From positions 3,720,001 through 3,784,000 of the forward strand of contig OZ271855.1 in NCBI GenBank assembly GCA_965601955.1: 64,000 bases of DNA. The letters run 5' to 3'. The notes beneath the pieces are model-generated. The model was not told the DNA's origin and did no database searches. It worked only from the letters and a program-made list of their open reading frames with translations. This document shows positions 32,007-41,951 of the stretch, piece after piece (the first letter of the stretch is position 1; every line of letters starts with the position of its first letter). The stretch comes from RHLJ01 sp965601955 (GTDB lineage: Bacteria; Bacteroidota; Rhodothermia; Balneolales; Balneolaceae). A program made the position numbers and the translations under genes.

Positions 32007-34379
32007 TCAAAATTTGAAGCTGTATGAAATGGATGGAATGATTGGAAACAAACTATGTTGAATGAACTTTCGCTCTCTTACAAAGCCCTGGATCTCTTTG
32101 TCAAACCTATCTTTAGTTTGTAAAGAGATATAGAATGGGTTCAATCTACTGTAAGCGTTATAAAAACCCAGGCTCCATGTACGCTCGCCCCATCTTTTTT
32201 CTTTAGTCCAGCTCCCACTTATATCAAGCCTGTGATAGGGAGGCATTCTATACGCATTTCTCCCTTCAAACTGGTTAATATATTCATCCAATGAGTTCCC
32301 TTTTACATCCTCAATAACTGTATACCGATTTATGGGGAGTGTAACCGTATTCCCACTTCCAAAAACCCAGTTGGCCGAATATACTACACCTTTCTTTTTG
32401 TTATAAACCGCAACTATGCTTACATCATGTCTGCGATCATATTTATAGGGAAAAGTTTCTCCAAAATTTAAATCATCAAACTGTCTTTGATTTCTCGAAA
32501 TAGTATATCCGATCCATCCATTCCACTTCCCGTATTTTTTTTGAACAAGAAACTCCAAGCCGTAACTCTTGCCATCGCCCACAACTACCTTTTGCTCCCA
32601 ACTTTCCTGGGCGGATAAAAAATTTGCTCCTGCTTCATATTCAATTAGGTTCTCCATCTCTTTATAATACCCTTCAACACTTATCTGGAAATCTTTGAAA
32701 TCTTTTGCTACCCCAAAAGCAAGCTGGCTCGCAAGTTGTGGCTCTACATTTTTTGTAGAGGGAACCCAAAGGTCTGTTGGCAAACCAATACCACTATTCG
32801 TGAGCAAATGAATGTATTGAGTCATTTCAGTGTATGACCCTTTAAGAGTGAACAGAGAAGGAAAAGTATAACTTGCAGCCAATCTAGGTTCTAACGATTG
32901 ATATAACGTGTTTTCTACTCCAAAGCTTGAGTAATGCACCCCTAAATTAAATTGCACCCTCCTACCAATCATAAACTCATTCTCCAAAAAACCAGTAAAG
33001 TAATTACTGTAAACTCTTTCACCTCCCAGTGTATCGCTTTCTAAAATTGTGGCAACCTGTTCTACCCCGGGATTAAAATTATGCCGCGTTATCCCTGATC
33101 CAAATCTCAATTTATAATATGGAGATGGAGTAAACTCGAAATCCATTTTAGCAGCTAAATCATCTATCCCCGAAAAGTAGGACTCTTTCTCAAGTGATGT
33201 GAATCCCTCTCCATCACTTTCATAATATCTATAATCCCTTGCATTAGATTCTAATCTATAATTACTAATGCTAAGGTTAACATTGCTAAAAAGACGAGGG
33301 GTGAATATATGATTCCACCTCAGAGAGGTTGTGAAATTTCTCCACTCAATATCAGTATCATCTTCTCTTCTAAACTTCCAATCTGAACTTGCATCAGCCT
33401 CTGAATCGTCGGAATATCTACCTATTGCATATCCTCTGTCTTTCCCAAAATAGCTGCTCAAGAATAATCGATCAGTACTCGAAAATTGATGGTTTAGCTT
33501 CATGTTCATGTCATAGAAGTAATACCCACTCGTTTTTTCACCTCCTGATTGAATCCTTAAGATTGGCTTAGAAAACAGATCGGCATAAGTTCTCCTGCCT
33601 GAAACTAAGAACGTCGTTTTGTCATTTATGGGTCCATCTAAAGTAAATTTAGAGGATATGATACCTACTGATCCTGATCCTTTTATTCGCTCTGTATTCC
33701 CTTCTTTAAGTGTAATATCAAGTACGGAAGAAAGCTTCCCTCCATATCTCGCCGGAAAACCGCCCTTTACGAGGTCGACATTGTTTATGGCATCCGCATT
33801 AAAAACTGACATGAACCCAAATAGATGGAATGCATTATAAACTGGTACCCCATCCAGGAGAATTAGATTTTGATCAGGCCCTCCTCCCCTAACATAGAAC
33901 CCGCTTGAACCTTCAGTACCTGACTGAACTCCGGGCAACAACTGAATTGATTTAAGCACATCAACCTCTCCAAGTAATTGAGGCATTTCTTGAACCTGTT
34001 GAATAGGAATTGAAATTCTGCTCATTTGCACAGTATTCTCTATACCTCTTTCTGCCGTAACAGTAACTTCTTCCAGAACTTCTCCAGGAATAAGTTTGAT
34101 ATCTAATTCAATATCCTTGTCTAAATAGAAAGACAGCTGAATTGATTTATAGCCTATATAGCTGATAGTTAGTTTTACACTGTCTGAAGCTGTGGTATAA
34201 CTGAAGAAACCATAAGTATTAGTAGTAGCTCCATCTTTTTTCTCCTTATTAAAGATATTGGCCCCTATTAATACCTCTCCAGTCTCTGCATCTTTAACAA
34301 AACCACTTATTGTATGGGATTGAGCAATAGTTGATAAGGGGATCAACAAAAATAGAAGTAGCCCAGATATTATTCTCAT
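32007..34379 (-). CDS. TonB-dependent receptor with carboxypeptidase-like N-domain
   Basis: Outer-membrane receptor of 790 residues. A signal peptide ends at TIAQ; a carboxypeptidase-like regulatory domain (about 22-105) follows with SGFVKDAETGEVLIGANI, then a plug domain with GSSGFYVRGGGPDQNLILLDG and FPARYGGKLSSVLDI, and a barrel to the C-terminal SISYSFKF. The plug motif and the DUF4249 partner are those of a widespread Bacteroidota receptor type distinct from SusC. Probably co-transcribed with the DUF4249 gene. It lacks the CxxC seen in the receptor at 20427. Ligand unknown. Confidence 0.93.
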   Translation of the reverse strand: MRIISGLLLFLLIPLSTIAQSHTISGFVKDAETGEVLIGANIFNKEKKDGATTNTYGFFSYTTASDSVKLTISYIGYKSIQLSFYLDKDIELDIKLIPGEVLEEVTVTAERGIENTVQMSRISIPIQQVQEMPQLLGEVDVLKSIQLLPGVQSGTEGSSGFYVRGGGPDQNLILLDGVPVYNAFHLFGFMSVFNADAINNVDLVKGGFPARYGGKLSSVLDITLKEGNTERIKGSGSVGIISSKFTLDGPINDKTTFLVSGRRTYADLFSKPILRIQSGGEKTSGYYFYDMNMKLNHQFSSTDRLFLSSYFGKDRGYAIGRYSDDSEADASSDWKFRREDDTDIEWRNFTTSLRWNHIFTPRLFSNVNLSISNYRLESNARDYRYYESDGEGFTSLEKESYFSGIDDLAAKMDFEFTPSPYYKLRFGSGITRHNFNPGVEQVATILESDTLGGERVYSNYFTGFLENEFMIGRRVQFNLGVHYSSFGVENTLYQSLEPRLAASYTFPSLFTLKGSYTEMTQYIHLLTNSGIGLPTDLWVPSTKNVEPQLASQLAFGVAKDFKDFQISVEGYYKEMENLIEYEAGANFLSAQESWEQKVVVGDGKSYGLEFLVQKKYGKWNGWIGYTISRNQRQFDDLNFGETFPYKYDRRHDVSIVAVYNKKKGVVYSANWVFGSGNTVTLPINRYTVIEDVKGNSLDEYINQFEGRNAYRMPPYHRLDISGSWTKEKRWGERTWSLGFYNAYSRLNPFYISLQTKDRFDKEIQGFVRERKFIQHSLFPIIPSISYSFKF

Positions 34380-34485
34380 GCACAGCGATTTCCAGCTTAA
34401 CTAACACAAAAACTAAATATTGTGAGAAGTACTGTTATCCGGCTATTAAAATTTTTTTGAATTATTTAACCCCTATCTTGAGGGC

Positions 34486-34605
34486 ATGGAAGAAAACACG
34501 GACAACACTAACTGGACCCGGACTTACTGGATCGTATTTATTTGGGGAATAGTGTGCATACTTCTGTTTTGGTTATTCACGGCAATCTTCAATTATCCCT
34601 CTTAG
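34486..34605 (+). CDS. 39-residue single-helix membrane peptide before the sodium symporter
   Basis: A short frame from ATG 34486 to TAG 34603-34605 encodes 39 residues: a polar start (MEENTDNTNWTRTYW), one hydrophobic helix (about 15-35) and a short tail FNYPS. It ends three bases before the symporter ATG, in the same direction, preceded by GAGGGC. The layout resembles small accessory peptides noted beside some sodium:solute symporters. Real translation is inferred from spacing, membrane design and strict coupling; I cannot name a family with certainty. Confidence 0.65.
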   Translation: MEENTDNTNWTRTYWIVFIWGIVCILLFWLFTAIFNYPS

Positions 34606-34608
34606 TCT

Positions 34609-36339
34609 ATGCATTGGATTGATTGGGCGGTGTTGTTCGCCTTTTTAGCTTACACCATCTGGGATGGTACCAGAAAAGGAAAGGACGCCGAAAATATTGA
34701 AGGCTATTTACTTGCAGGAAGAGGCATGCCCTGGTGGGCAGCGGGCCTTTCCATTATGGCCACCCAGGCTTCTGCCATCACATTTATTGGAACAACCGGA
34801 ATAGCCTATGTAGAAGACATGCGCTTTGTGATGGTGTACCTGGCCATTCCATTTGCCATGATCATCATTTGTATGTTCCTGGTGCCCTTTTTTGCCAAAA
34901 TGAAAGCTTTTACCGCTTATGAGGTACTCGAAGAACGTTTTGGGTTAAAAACGCGGCTCACCACCAGTGGACTCTTCCTTATCTCCCGTGGATTGGCACT
35001 AGGTACCGTGATTGCTGCCCCATCGTATGTACTTGCTCTCTTATTAGGATTACCGCTTTGGGTAACCATTTTGATTATAGGTGTCATTGCCACAGGATAT
35101 ACCATGATTGGTGGAATGGCCGGAGTAATTTCTACTGATGTGAAACAGATGGCGGTAATGATGTTTGGGCTCATTTTCTGTTTCGGGATGATTCTTTACC
35201 ACTTCCCGGAAGAGGTATCTTTTGGAGACGCCCTATACCTGGCTGGAGCTTTAGACAAACTTACGGCCCTGGATTTAAGCTTTGACCTGAGTGAGAAGTA
35301 CAATGTGTGGAGCGGGGTGATTGCCGCCTTATTTCTTATGCTCTCTTATTTCGGAACCGATCAAACCCAGGTACAACGCTATTTGACTACCCCCTCTGTT
35401 AAAGCAGCTCGGAATTCTTTGTTGATGTCGGCCTATGCTAAAGTACCTATGCAGTTCTTCATTCTTTTGCTAGGGGTGATGCTCTATATCTTCTTCATCT
35501 TTAATGATGCCCCTATTTCTTTTCGTGCGTCTGATCCGGTTGCTCAAACCGAAGAGCAATTAGATAGAGAAGAAATCATCATGCATGAATACCAAAAAGC
35601 GGAGGGTAATCGAAGAGCATTAGCTTTCAGAGCCGTTGAAACAAGAGATTATGCAGTCCAGCTAGCCTTTAAAAATGCCGACGAAAAGCTCAATAAAGCA
35701 CGTCAGGCTGAACTTGATTTACAGGCTGAGATTTTGGATGCCGATGTAAATGATACCAATTACATCTTCCCCTATTTCATCCTGAATTACATTCCCATTG
35801 GATTGATAGGATTGATCATAGCCGGGATATTTGCGGCTGCAATGAGTTCCATTGATTCCCAGTTGAATGCCTTAAGTGCGGTAAGTATCGTTGACTGGTA
35901 TCAGCGGCTGGACAAGAACAAACACGGAGACAAACACTACCTCAGGTATTCTCGCTGGACTACTTTAGGATGGGGTATTTTTGCCACGGCTTCTGCCCTG
36001 GCTCTTGGAGAAACCCGGTCCATTATTGAACTGGTTAACCAGATTGGAAGTTATTTCTATGGTTCCATTCTTGGGGTGTTTATTCTTTTGCTTTGGGCCA
36101 AAAAAGCTAATGGAACCGGAGCCTTAGCCGGCCTGGCTGCTGGTATGCTTTCAGTATTTACCTTCGACCGTCTCTTCTATTCTGAGACTCTGGCTGATTA
36201 CTCCTTCTTCTTCCCGTGGTCCCAGGTACCCGATACCTATTCTAAAGCTATTGAGTTCTTGTGGTTAAATCCCCTTGGGGCTTTTGTGGTAGTGGTTGTG
36301 GGACTGGTTGTTAGTATGGCCTTTCCTAAAAAAAAGTAA
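34609..36339 (+). CDS. Sodium:solute symporter (SSS/SLC5 family)
   Basis: Inner-membrane sodium-coupled symporter with about 13 helices. The 576 residues contain the family signature GTTGIAYVEDMRF region, GGMAGVISTDVKQM, and the IAGIFAAAMSSIDSQLNALS motif of the sodium site. An inserted, highly charged helical segment (about 310-385) lies between helices, longer than usual. The substrate cannot be told: sugars, amino acids, sialic acid or others. Three bases after the 39-residue peptide gene. Confidence 0.93.
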   Translation: MHWIDWAVLFAFLAYTIWDGTRKGKDAENIEGYLLAGRGMPWWAAGLSIMATQASAITFIGTTGIAYVEDMRFVMVYLAIPFAMIIICMFLVPFFAKMKAFTAYEVLEERFGLKTRLTTSGLFLISRGLALGTVIAAPSYVLALLLGLPLWVTILIIGVIATGYTMIGGMAGVISTDVKQMAVMMFGLIFCFGMILYHFPEEVSFGDALYLAGALDKLTALDLSFDLSEKYNVWSGVIAALFLMLSYFGTDQTQVQRYLTTPSVKAARNSLLMSAYAKVPMQFFILLLGVMLYIFFIFNDAPISFRASDPVAQTEEQLDREEIIMHEYQKAEGNRRALAFRAVETRDYAVQLAFKNADEKLNKARQAELDLQAEILDADVNDTNYIFPYFILNYIPIGLIGLIIAGIFAAAMSSIDSQLNALSAVSIVDWYQRLDKNKHGDKHYLRYSRWTTLGWGIFATASALALGETRSIIELVNQIGSYFYGSILGVFILLLWAKKANGTGALAGLAAGMLSVFTFDRLFYSETLADYSFFFPWSQVPDTYSKAIEFLWLNPLGAFVVVVVGLVVSMAFPKKK

Positions 36340-36404
36340 TACCTATTTCCTTTTCCTGATTTTTGAACTAATCTTGGATTGAACCGAGAATACATTCAAG
36401 TGAG

Positions 36405-36905
36405 ATGCCCCGTCCAAAGACAAAACAAGAACTGGTTGACCTAAGCCAGAAAAATTTTCAAAGACTAACCGATTTTATAGACTCTTTGACTCCTGAAGAG
36501 CAGGAAAAGGAGTTCCCAAAAGGAACCATGAATAGGAATATAAAGGATGTACTTGCTCACTTACATCATTGGCATTTAATGATGTTGGATTGGTATGAAG
36601 TTGGGATGAGTGGGGAAAAACCAGAAATGCCGGCAAAAGGGTATACATGGAAAACGGTGCCTGATCTAAATCGAGTTATATGGGAGAAATACAGAAATGA
36701 AAACATCACAAAGGTACGCAAGAACCTCAATGACTCTTTTTCCAAGCTCCAAGATGTGATTCAAACTCATTCCGACGAAGAACTTTTTGAAAAGAAAAGA
36801 TATAAATGGACCGGAACCACCTCATTGGGTTCCTATTTGATTTCTGCTACTTCAAGTCATTATGATTGGGCCTTCAAGTTAATTAAGAAAGGACATGCAG
36901 GCTAA
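36405..36905 (+). CDS. ClbS/DfsB-family four-helix protein
   Basis: The 166 residues open with MPRPKTKQELVDLSQKNF and include NRNIKDVLAHLHHWHLMML and LISATSSHYDWAFKLIKK, matching the ClbS/DfsB (DUF1706) family of DinB-like four-helix bundles. ClbS is a colibactin self-protection enzyme, but most family members have unknown roles and no toxin cluster is here. Conserved histidines in HLHHWH and SHYDW might bind metal. Overlaps the following gene by 11 bases. Confidence 0.88.
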   Translation: MPRPKTKQELVDLSQKNFQRLTDFIDSLTPEEQEKEFPKGTMNRNIKDVLAHLHHWHLMMLDWYEVGMSGEKPEMPAKGYTWKTVPDLNRVIWEKYRNENITKVRKNLNDSFSKLQDVIQTHSDEELFEKKRYKWTGTTSLGSYLISATSSHYDWAFKLIKKGHAG

Positions 36906-37764
36906 AAACGACTTAGACTCACTCCTCAAAAACCTCTCTCCCACGCTCAATAAAGGGGAATATGTATTTGTATCCTTAACCGGTTTAGATCGGATAAATC
37001 CGGATGATATTATTGCTCAGTTCAAAGAAGAGGAAGGGATCACCCTTGTCCTAAACAAAGAGAAAGCAGATGAACTGAGGCTAACTTACGAGTTCATAGC
37101 AGCATGGATTACACTAACTGTTCATTCTTCGTTAGAGGCTGTTGGACTCACTGCTGCATTTTCTACCGAATTGGCGAAGCACAGCATCAGCTGTAATGTG
37201 GTAGCAGGCTATTATCATGATCATATTTTCGTGAATACAAAAGATACCCAAAAAGCTATGGATGTATTGAACTCCTTATCAACAGCTTCAAAAGATCACG
37301 CTGGTTTCGCAAGGATAGAAAGAATCGAGAATTATACTGATCATTTGTATAAGCTCCTTGAACTGGCTGATCCTGATAAAGCTAAAATCAATAGTTATTT
37401 AGAGACTGGTAAGTGCTATGGGATTTTTGTTGAATCAAAACTCGTAGGGGCAATAGTACTTGACGAAATAGACCCTGAATCTATTGAGGTTAAGAATATT
37501 GCAGTAAAAAAGACCGAACAGGGAAAAGGTTTTGGAAAACAGTTACTACACTTTACTGATAATCTTAGCCGAAATGACGGTTATAAAACCATCATTATTA
37601 AAACCGCTAATTCCAGTATCAATCAGCTTGCCTTATATCAAAAAGAGGGCTTTGAACTTAGTCATATAGAAAAAGATTATTTCACTAAGAATTACTCAAA
37701 ACCTATTTTCGAAAATGGGATTAAATGCCGAGATCAGGTTGTTCTTAGAAAAAAATTAACCTAA
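36895..37764 (+). CDS. ACT-like domain fused to GNAT acetyltransferase
   Basis: Two domains. Residues about 1-130 resemble ACT-like domains of the CASTOR/DUF2241 type (EYVFVSLTGLD, ITLVLNKEKADEL, AWITLTVHSSLEAVGLTAA, NVVAGYYHDHIFV). Residues about 135-289 form a GNAT fold with the acetyl-CoA loop VKKTEQGKGFGKQLL and NQLALYQKEGFE. The first suggests amino-acid sensing, the second acyl transfer; the natural substrate is unknown. The fusion is uncommon in my experience. It overlaps the ClbS-like gene and is followed after four bases by a VOC gene, suggesting an operon. Confidence 0.85.
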   Translation: MQAKNDLDSLLKNLSPTLNKGEYVFVSLTGLDRINPDDIIAQFKEEEGITLVLNKEKADELRLTYEFIAAWITLTVHSSLEAVGLTAAFSTELAKHSISCNVVAGYYHDHIFVNTKDTQKAMDVLNSLSTASKDHAGFARIERIENYTDHLYKLLELADPDKAKINSYLETGKCYGIFVESKLVGAIVLDEIDPESIEVKNIAVKKTEQGKGFGKQLLHFTDNLSRNDGYKTIIIKTANSSINQLALYQKEGFELSHIEKDYFTKNYSKPIFENGIKCRDQVVLRKKLT

Positions 37765-37768
37765 CTAC

Positions 37769-38158
37769 ATGAAAACTATTCAGCGAATACTGACCAATAT
37801 CTGTTCTGTTAACCTGGAGAAGAGTAAGCACTTTTACACTACCCTTTTCGATTTTGATATCGCTTATGATAGCGACTGGTTTATACAACTGGTTTCCAAA
37901 GATAAACAGCTGGAGCTAGGTGTCATGGATCGTAATCACGAGTTAGTCCCCAATGAATTTCGTGCAACACCAAATGGCTTTTATCTCACCCTTGTAGTAG
38001 AAAGCGCTGATAAAATTTTCGAAGCAGCAAAATCAGAGGGTTTTGAAGTCATCGAAGAACCAACGGATACTTTTTATGGACAGAGGAGACTACTCCTTAA
38101 AGATCCGGATGGTGCACTTATAGACGTTTCGTCGCCAATTCCGAATTTTCAGTTTTAA
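37769..38158 (+). CDS. VOC-family (glyoxalase-like) protein
   Basis: The 129 residues consist of one vicinal-oxygen-chelate unit: TNICSVNLEKSKHFYTTLF at the start, KQLELGVMDRNH, and RRLLLKDPDGALIDVSSPI at the end. Members include glyoxalases, dioxygenases and antibiotic-binding proteins; which applies is unknown. Follows the ACT-GNAT gene by four bases. Confidence 0.88.
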   Translation: MKTIQRILTNICSVNLEKSKHFYTTLFDFDIAYDSDWFIQLVSKDKQLELGVMDRNHELVPNEFRATPNGFYLTLVVESADKIFEAAKSEGFEVIEEPTDTFYGQRRLLLKDPDGALIDVSSPIPNFQF

Positions 38159-38349
38159 TAGTCTTACTTGAATCACTGCTCAATCTAAATCTACTCTGGG
38201 AGGAGCTGGAAGATTGAAGATTCAGTCGCAGATATTGAGCCTTATCAACATTACTATTCTTTTGCATTTCATTGGTAACTTCTCAAGCTTACAAACGTGT
38301 ATGGGTAAATCATTTTACGGTTATAGGTAAGAATCCAGAAAGCGACTCA

Positions 38350-40950
38350 ATGAACATCAAATTCAGCGTACTTCTCATCTTCAGCTTGTGCATACAACAA
38401 TTAGTATCTGCACAGGAACAAACTGAGATTCAACAAAAGAGTTACTACACTCAAAAAATTATAGGAGAGTCCCCACGGATTGACGGTTTTGTCGATGAAG
38501 ACAGCTGGAGTATGGTAGATTGGTCAGGTGGGTTCACACAAATTAGTCCGGATCATGGAGCTGAGCCGTCTCAACCCACAGCAATTAAGATTTTATATGA
38601 TAATAATTACCTGTACGTAGCGATCCGGGCTTTTGACAATGAACCGGATAAAATTGTCAAGCGACTTTCGCGCAGAGATGGATTTGAAGGTGACTGGGTA
38701 GAGATTAATATTGATAGCTATAACGACAAAAGAACTGCTTTTTCATTCACAGCAACAGTGGCAGGTGTAAAAGGAGATGAAGCCATTAGTGATGATGGTA
38801 ATTACTGGGATGACTCCTGGGACCCACTCTGGGATTTTGCAACCAGTATTGATAATGAAGGCTGGATCGCAGAAATGAGAATTCCATTTACTCAACTTCG
38901 TTTCGATGCAAATGAAAATCAGGAATGGGGAATGCAATTCACTCGTAGATTTTTTAGAAATCAGGAACGATCTACATGGCAGTATTTCTCGCAAGAGGAT
39001 GCCGGATGGGTAAGCAATTTCGGAACACTGCATGGTATCCGGGGAATTAAACCAAAACGGCAAATTGAAATTGCACCATATACAGTTACAAAAGCAGAAC
39101 GATATGAAGCCGAAACGGGAAACCCATTCAGAGATGGGAGTGATCAATCCTTAAGCCTTGGATTAGATGGCAAAATCGGTATTACTAACGATTTCACTGT
39201 TGATTTCACTATCAACCCGGATTTTGGCCAGGTTGAAGCCGACCCTTCTGAGGTAAACCTAACTGCATTTGAGTCTTTTTTCCAGGAACGGCGCCCATTT
39301 TTTATCGAAGGTAGAAGCATCACAAGCTTCCAAATTACGGGTGGAGGTAATCCTTACTCATCTGATAATTTGTTTTACTCTCGTCGGATTGGAAGAAGCC
39401 CGCAAAATTCCCCGGATGTTGATAGTGGCTTAAATGAATATGCAGACGTACAACAAAACACCACTATTTTAGGTGCGGTGAAACTTACAGGAAAAACCCA
39501 AAATGGTTTATCTATTGGAATCGTAGAAAGTCTAACCTCTGCTGAATACGCAGATGTAAACCGAAATGGGGTTTCTGGCGAAGAAATCGTGGAACCACTC
39601 ACGAATTATTTCCTGGCCAGTCTTCAGCAGGAAACAAATGGGAGTAATACTGTTTTTGGTGGAATGTTCACTGCCACAAATCGGGACATCAATGACACCT
39701 CCCTCGAAAATTTAAACACCAGCGCTTATACCGGAGGTTTAAATTTTGAACATTTTTGGAATGACAGAACATATTACGTTCGTGCAAATATGATCGCCAG
39801 CCACATAACAGGAAGTGAGGAAGCGATTCAACTTCAGCAGGAATCGTCCCGAAGGTTCTTTCAAAGACCCGATAATAATTATACCACTTATGACCCAACC
39901 AGAACTTCTCTGACTGGAACTGGTGGAAATTTTCAAATTGGGAAACAGGCCAGTAGCGGATGGCGATACCTGGGATGGGTTACCTGGCGCTCTCCTGAGC
40001 TGGAATTAAACGATTTAGGGTTCTTAAGACGTGGTGATTCTATTTTCCAGGTACTTTGGGCCGGCTACCGCTTCGCAAATCCAATAGGTGTATTCAGAAA
40101 TGCGAATGTGAATTTAAATCAATGGACAGGTTGGGATTTTGGTGGCACCAATAATTTCAAAGGGGGAAATTTTAATATTAATGGTCAGCTCAAAAACTAC
40201 TGGTTTGTAAGCAGTGGAATGGATATTGAAGGGGAGGAAGTTTCAAATACTTTCTTAAGAGGCGGGCCATCCATGAAAGTACCTGGTGGATATAGCTATT
40301 ACTTCAATGTGAATACTGATAGCAGAAAGCAGCTTTCATTTGGAACAAATCATAGCCAATTCTTTGGATTTGATGATTCGGCCAATCGAAAGAATTTTGG
40401 TTTCTTCGTTAGATACATCCCTACAGACGCATTCAGAATTTTTGTTCGCCCAAGCCTCAATATTTTTGATGGAGAACTTCAATATATGACCACAACAAGT
40501 GACCTCATTGGTGACGATGCATATATATTTGGAGACATTGATCAGGTAACTACAAGCATTACCATGCGGCTGGATTATGTAATTTCTCCTGAATTTACCA
40601 TACAGTATTACGGATCACCTTTCATTAGCGCCGTAGATTATTCTGATCCTAAAGTCGTCACTAATCCACGTGCTGATAATTTTGAGAATCGATTTAGCAG
40701 GGATGTTTCATTTTCATCGGAGGATTACGTGAATGACTACGACTTCAACTTCCGTCAATTCAGATCTAATTTAGTACTCAGATGGGAATATCGGCCGGGA
40801 TCGTTGGTGTTCCTTGTTTGGACACAAGGTCGAACCGACTTTGATGACTCAACTGGAGGCTTTAATTATGGTTCGGGTTTTGATGAGTTATTTTCAGTGA
40901 AGCCCGAAAATGTATTCCTGATTAAGTTTTCTTACCTGCTTGGATTGTAA
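38350..40950 (+). CDS. DUF5916 outer-membrane protein with CBM9-like N-domain
   Basis: Start set to ATG 38350, directly before a signal peptide (ending VSAQ), giving 866 residues; the frame extends upstream to 38272. After the signal come a carbohydrate-binding-like beta sandwich (about 30-230: PRIDGFVDEDSW, AIKILYDNNYLYVAIRA, WIAEMRIPFTQLRF) and a large C-terminal beta barrel-like DUF5916 region with FEERRPFFIEG-type motif (here FQERRPFFIEG). The C-terminus ends in IKFSYLLGL. Likely outer membrane; function unknown. Confidence 0.88.
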   Translation: MNIKFSVLLIFSLCIQQLVSAQEQTEIQQKSYYTQKIIGESPRIDGFVDEDSWSMVDWSGGFTQISPDHGAEPSQPTAIKILYDNNYLYVAIRAFDNEPDKIVKRLSRRDGFEGDWVEINIDSYNDKRTAFSFTATVAGVKGDEAISDDGNYWDDSWDPLWDFATSIDNEGWIAEMRIPFTQLRFDANENQEWGMQFTRRFFRNQERSTWQYFSQEDAGWVSNFGTLHGIRGIKPKRQIEIAPYTVTKAERYEAETGNPFRDGSDQSLSLGLDGKIGITNDFTVDFTINPDFGQVEADPSEVNLTAFESFFQERRPFFIEGRSITSFQITGGGNPYSSDNLFYSRRIGRSPQNSPDVDSGLNEYADVQQNTTILGAVKLTGKTQNGLSIGIVESLTSAEYADVNRNGVSGEEIVEPLTNYFLASLQQETNGSNTVFGGMFTATNRDINDTSLENLNTSAYTGGLNFEHFWNDRTYYVRANMIASHITGSEEAIQLQQESSRRFFQRPDNNYTTYDPTRTSLTGTGGNFQIGKQASSGWRYLGWVTWRSPELELNDLGFLRRGDSIFQVLWAGYRFANPIGVFRNANVNLNQWTGWDFGGTNNFKGGNFNINGQLKNYWFVSSGMDIEGEEVSNTFLRGGPSMKVPGGYSYYFNVNTDSRKQLSFGTNHSQFFGFDDSANRKNFGFFVRYIPTDAFRIFVRPSLNIFDGELQYMTTTSDLIGDDAYIFGDIDQVTTSITMRLDYVISPEFTIQYYGSPFISAVDYSDPKVVTNPRADNFENRFSRDVSFSSEDYVNDYDFNFRQFRSNLVLRWEYRPGSLVFLVWTQGRTDFDDSTGGFNYGSGFDELFSVKPENVFLIKFSYLLGL

Positions 40951-40957
40951 TCATTGA

Positions 40958-41821
40958 TTACTCATTAGTATCTGCCTTTGTATCCTCCCCAAACTTTGAA
41001 CCTACCGGCGGACGATATTCCTGGAAAGGAATTTGGAGCAGGTTTACCACATCATCATGCTCTTTTGGGTCCATATGCGTATCGATTCCGTAGATTAACT
41101 CTTTGGTATCGTCTACCTGTGCGAAGGTGCCAAATACCCGATCCCAAATCACAAAGATATTCCCATAATTGGTATCGGTTAGGGGCTGGGTGTAATGATG
41201 ATGCACTTTGTGCATATATGGAGTCACAAATACCCAGGACAGAGCCCGGTCCAGTTTCTTGGGCATTTGGATATTGGCATGATTGAAGTGGGTAAAGGCA
41301 GCAGAGCAGGTTTGGTATAGGAATACAATCCAGATGGGAGCACCAACAATGACCACCCCAAGAATGGTAAAGAGCATTCGAAATACGGCTTCTCCCGGAT
41401 GATGCCTCAGGCCTGTTGTAACATCAACCGTAGTATCGCTGTGGTGCACCAGGTGGAATTTCCACATGAATCGGACTTTATGTTCAACCCAATGAACCAG
41501 CCAGGCTCCATAGAAATCGAGGAGCATAACCCCTACAACCATTTGTGCCCAAATAGGCATTTCTACCCAGTTCAGTAATCCAAAGTCATTAGCCGTTACC
41601 CAATCGGATGCTGCTAGTAACACGCTAGCAAAAGCAAGCCCGATGATTAAGAAGAAGAGGGTGAGTAATCCATTAATCCCGGCATGTCGAACTTTCCGAT
41701 ATCCAAATTCAAAGAGTGGAAATACCCCTTCGATAATCCAGAAGAAGAAGATACCCCCTACTAAAATCCCAGCTCTGAAACTGGACGGGATATTCTCAAA
41801 AAATTCAATAAATGACTCCAT
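40958..41821 (-). CDS. Sterol desaturase/fatty acid hydroxylase-family protein
   Basis: Integral membrane di-iron oxygenase family. The 287 residues have four to five hydrophobic segments and the three histidine clusters: HWVEHKVRF, WKFHLVHHSD with GLRHHPGE, and HKVHHHYTQP. Family members hydroxylate or desaturate sterols, fatty acids or carotenoids; here the substrate is unknown. It converges with the DUF5916 gene across seven bases. Confidence 0.92.
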   Translation of the reverse strand: MESFIEFFENIPSSFRAGILVGGIFFFWIIEGVFPLFEFGYRKVRHAGINGLLTLFFLIIGLAFASVLLAASDWVTANDFGLLNWVEMPIWAQMVVGVMLLDFYGAWLVHWVEHKVRFMWKFHLVHHSDTTVDVTTGLRHHPGEAVFRMLFTILGVVIVGAPIWIVFLYQTCSAAFTHFNHANIQMPKKLDRALSWVFVTPYMHKVHHHYTQPLTDTNYGNIFVIWDRVFGTFAQVDDTKELIYGIDTHMDPKEHDDVVNLLQIPFQEYRPPVGSKFGEDTKADTNE

Positions 41822-41900
41822 GCTGATCTACGCTTGATTACCGGTTGCCTTGTTCGAATATATAACTTTCACTTGTAATCTTGCATTCCCTCTCACTACA

Positions 41901-41948
41901 GTCATTGCGAGCAATTCTGTCGATAGACAGAAGAAGTGAAGCAATGAC
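41901..41948. repeat. Double-hairpin intergenic repeat (GTCATTGC type)
   Basis: Outer arms GTCATTGC (41901-41908) and GCAATGAC (41941-41948) are exact; an inner TTCTGTC-GATA-GACAGAA hairpin (41915-41932) lies between. This looks like a repeat type I have often seen in Bacteroidota intergenic regions. No coding potential. Confidence 0.8.
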
Positions 41949-41951
41949 GAA

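Noticed and set aside
36405..36905. Colibactin self-protection
   Set aside because: Family resemblance to ClbS only; no polyketide or toxin genes in the window.
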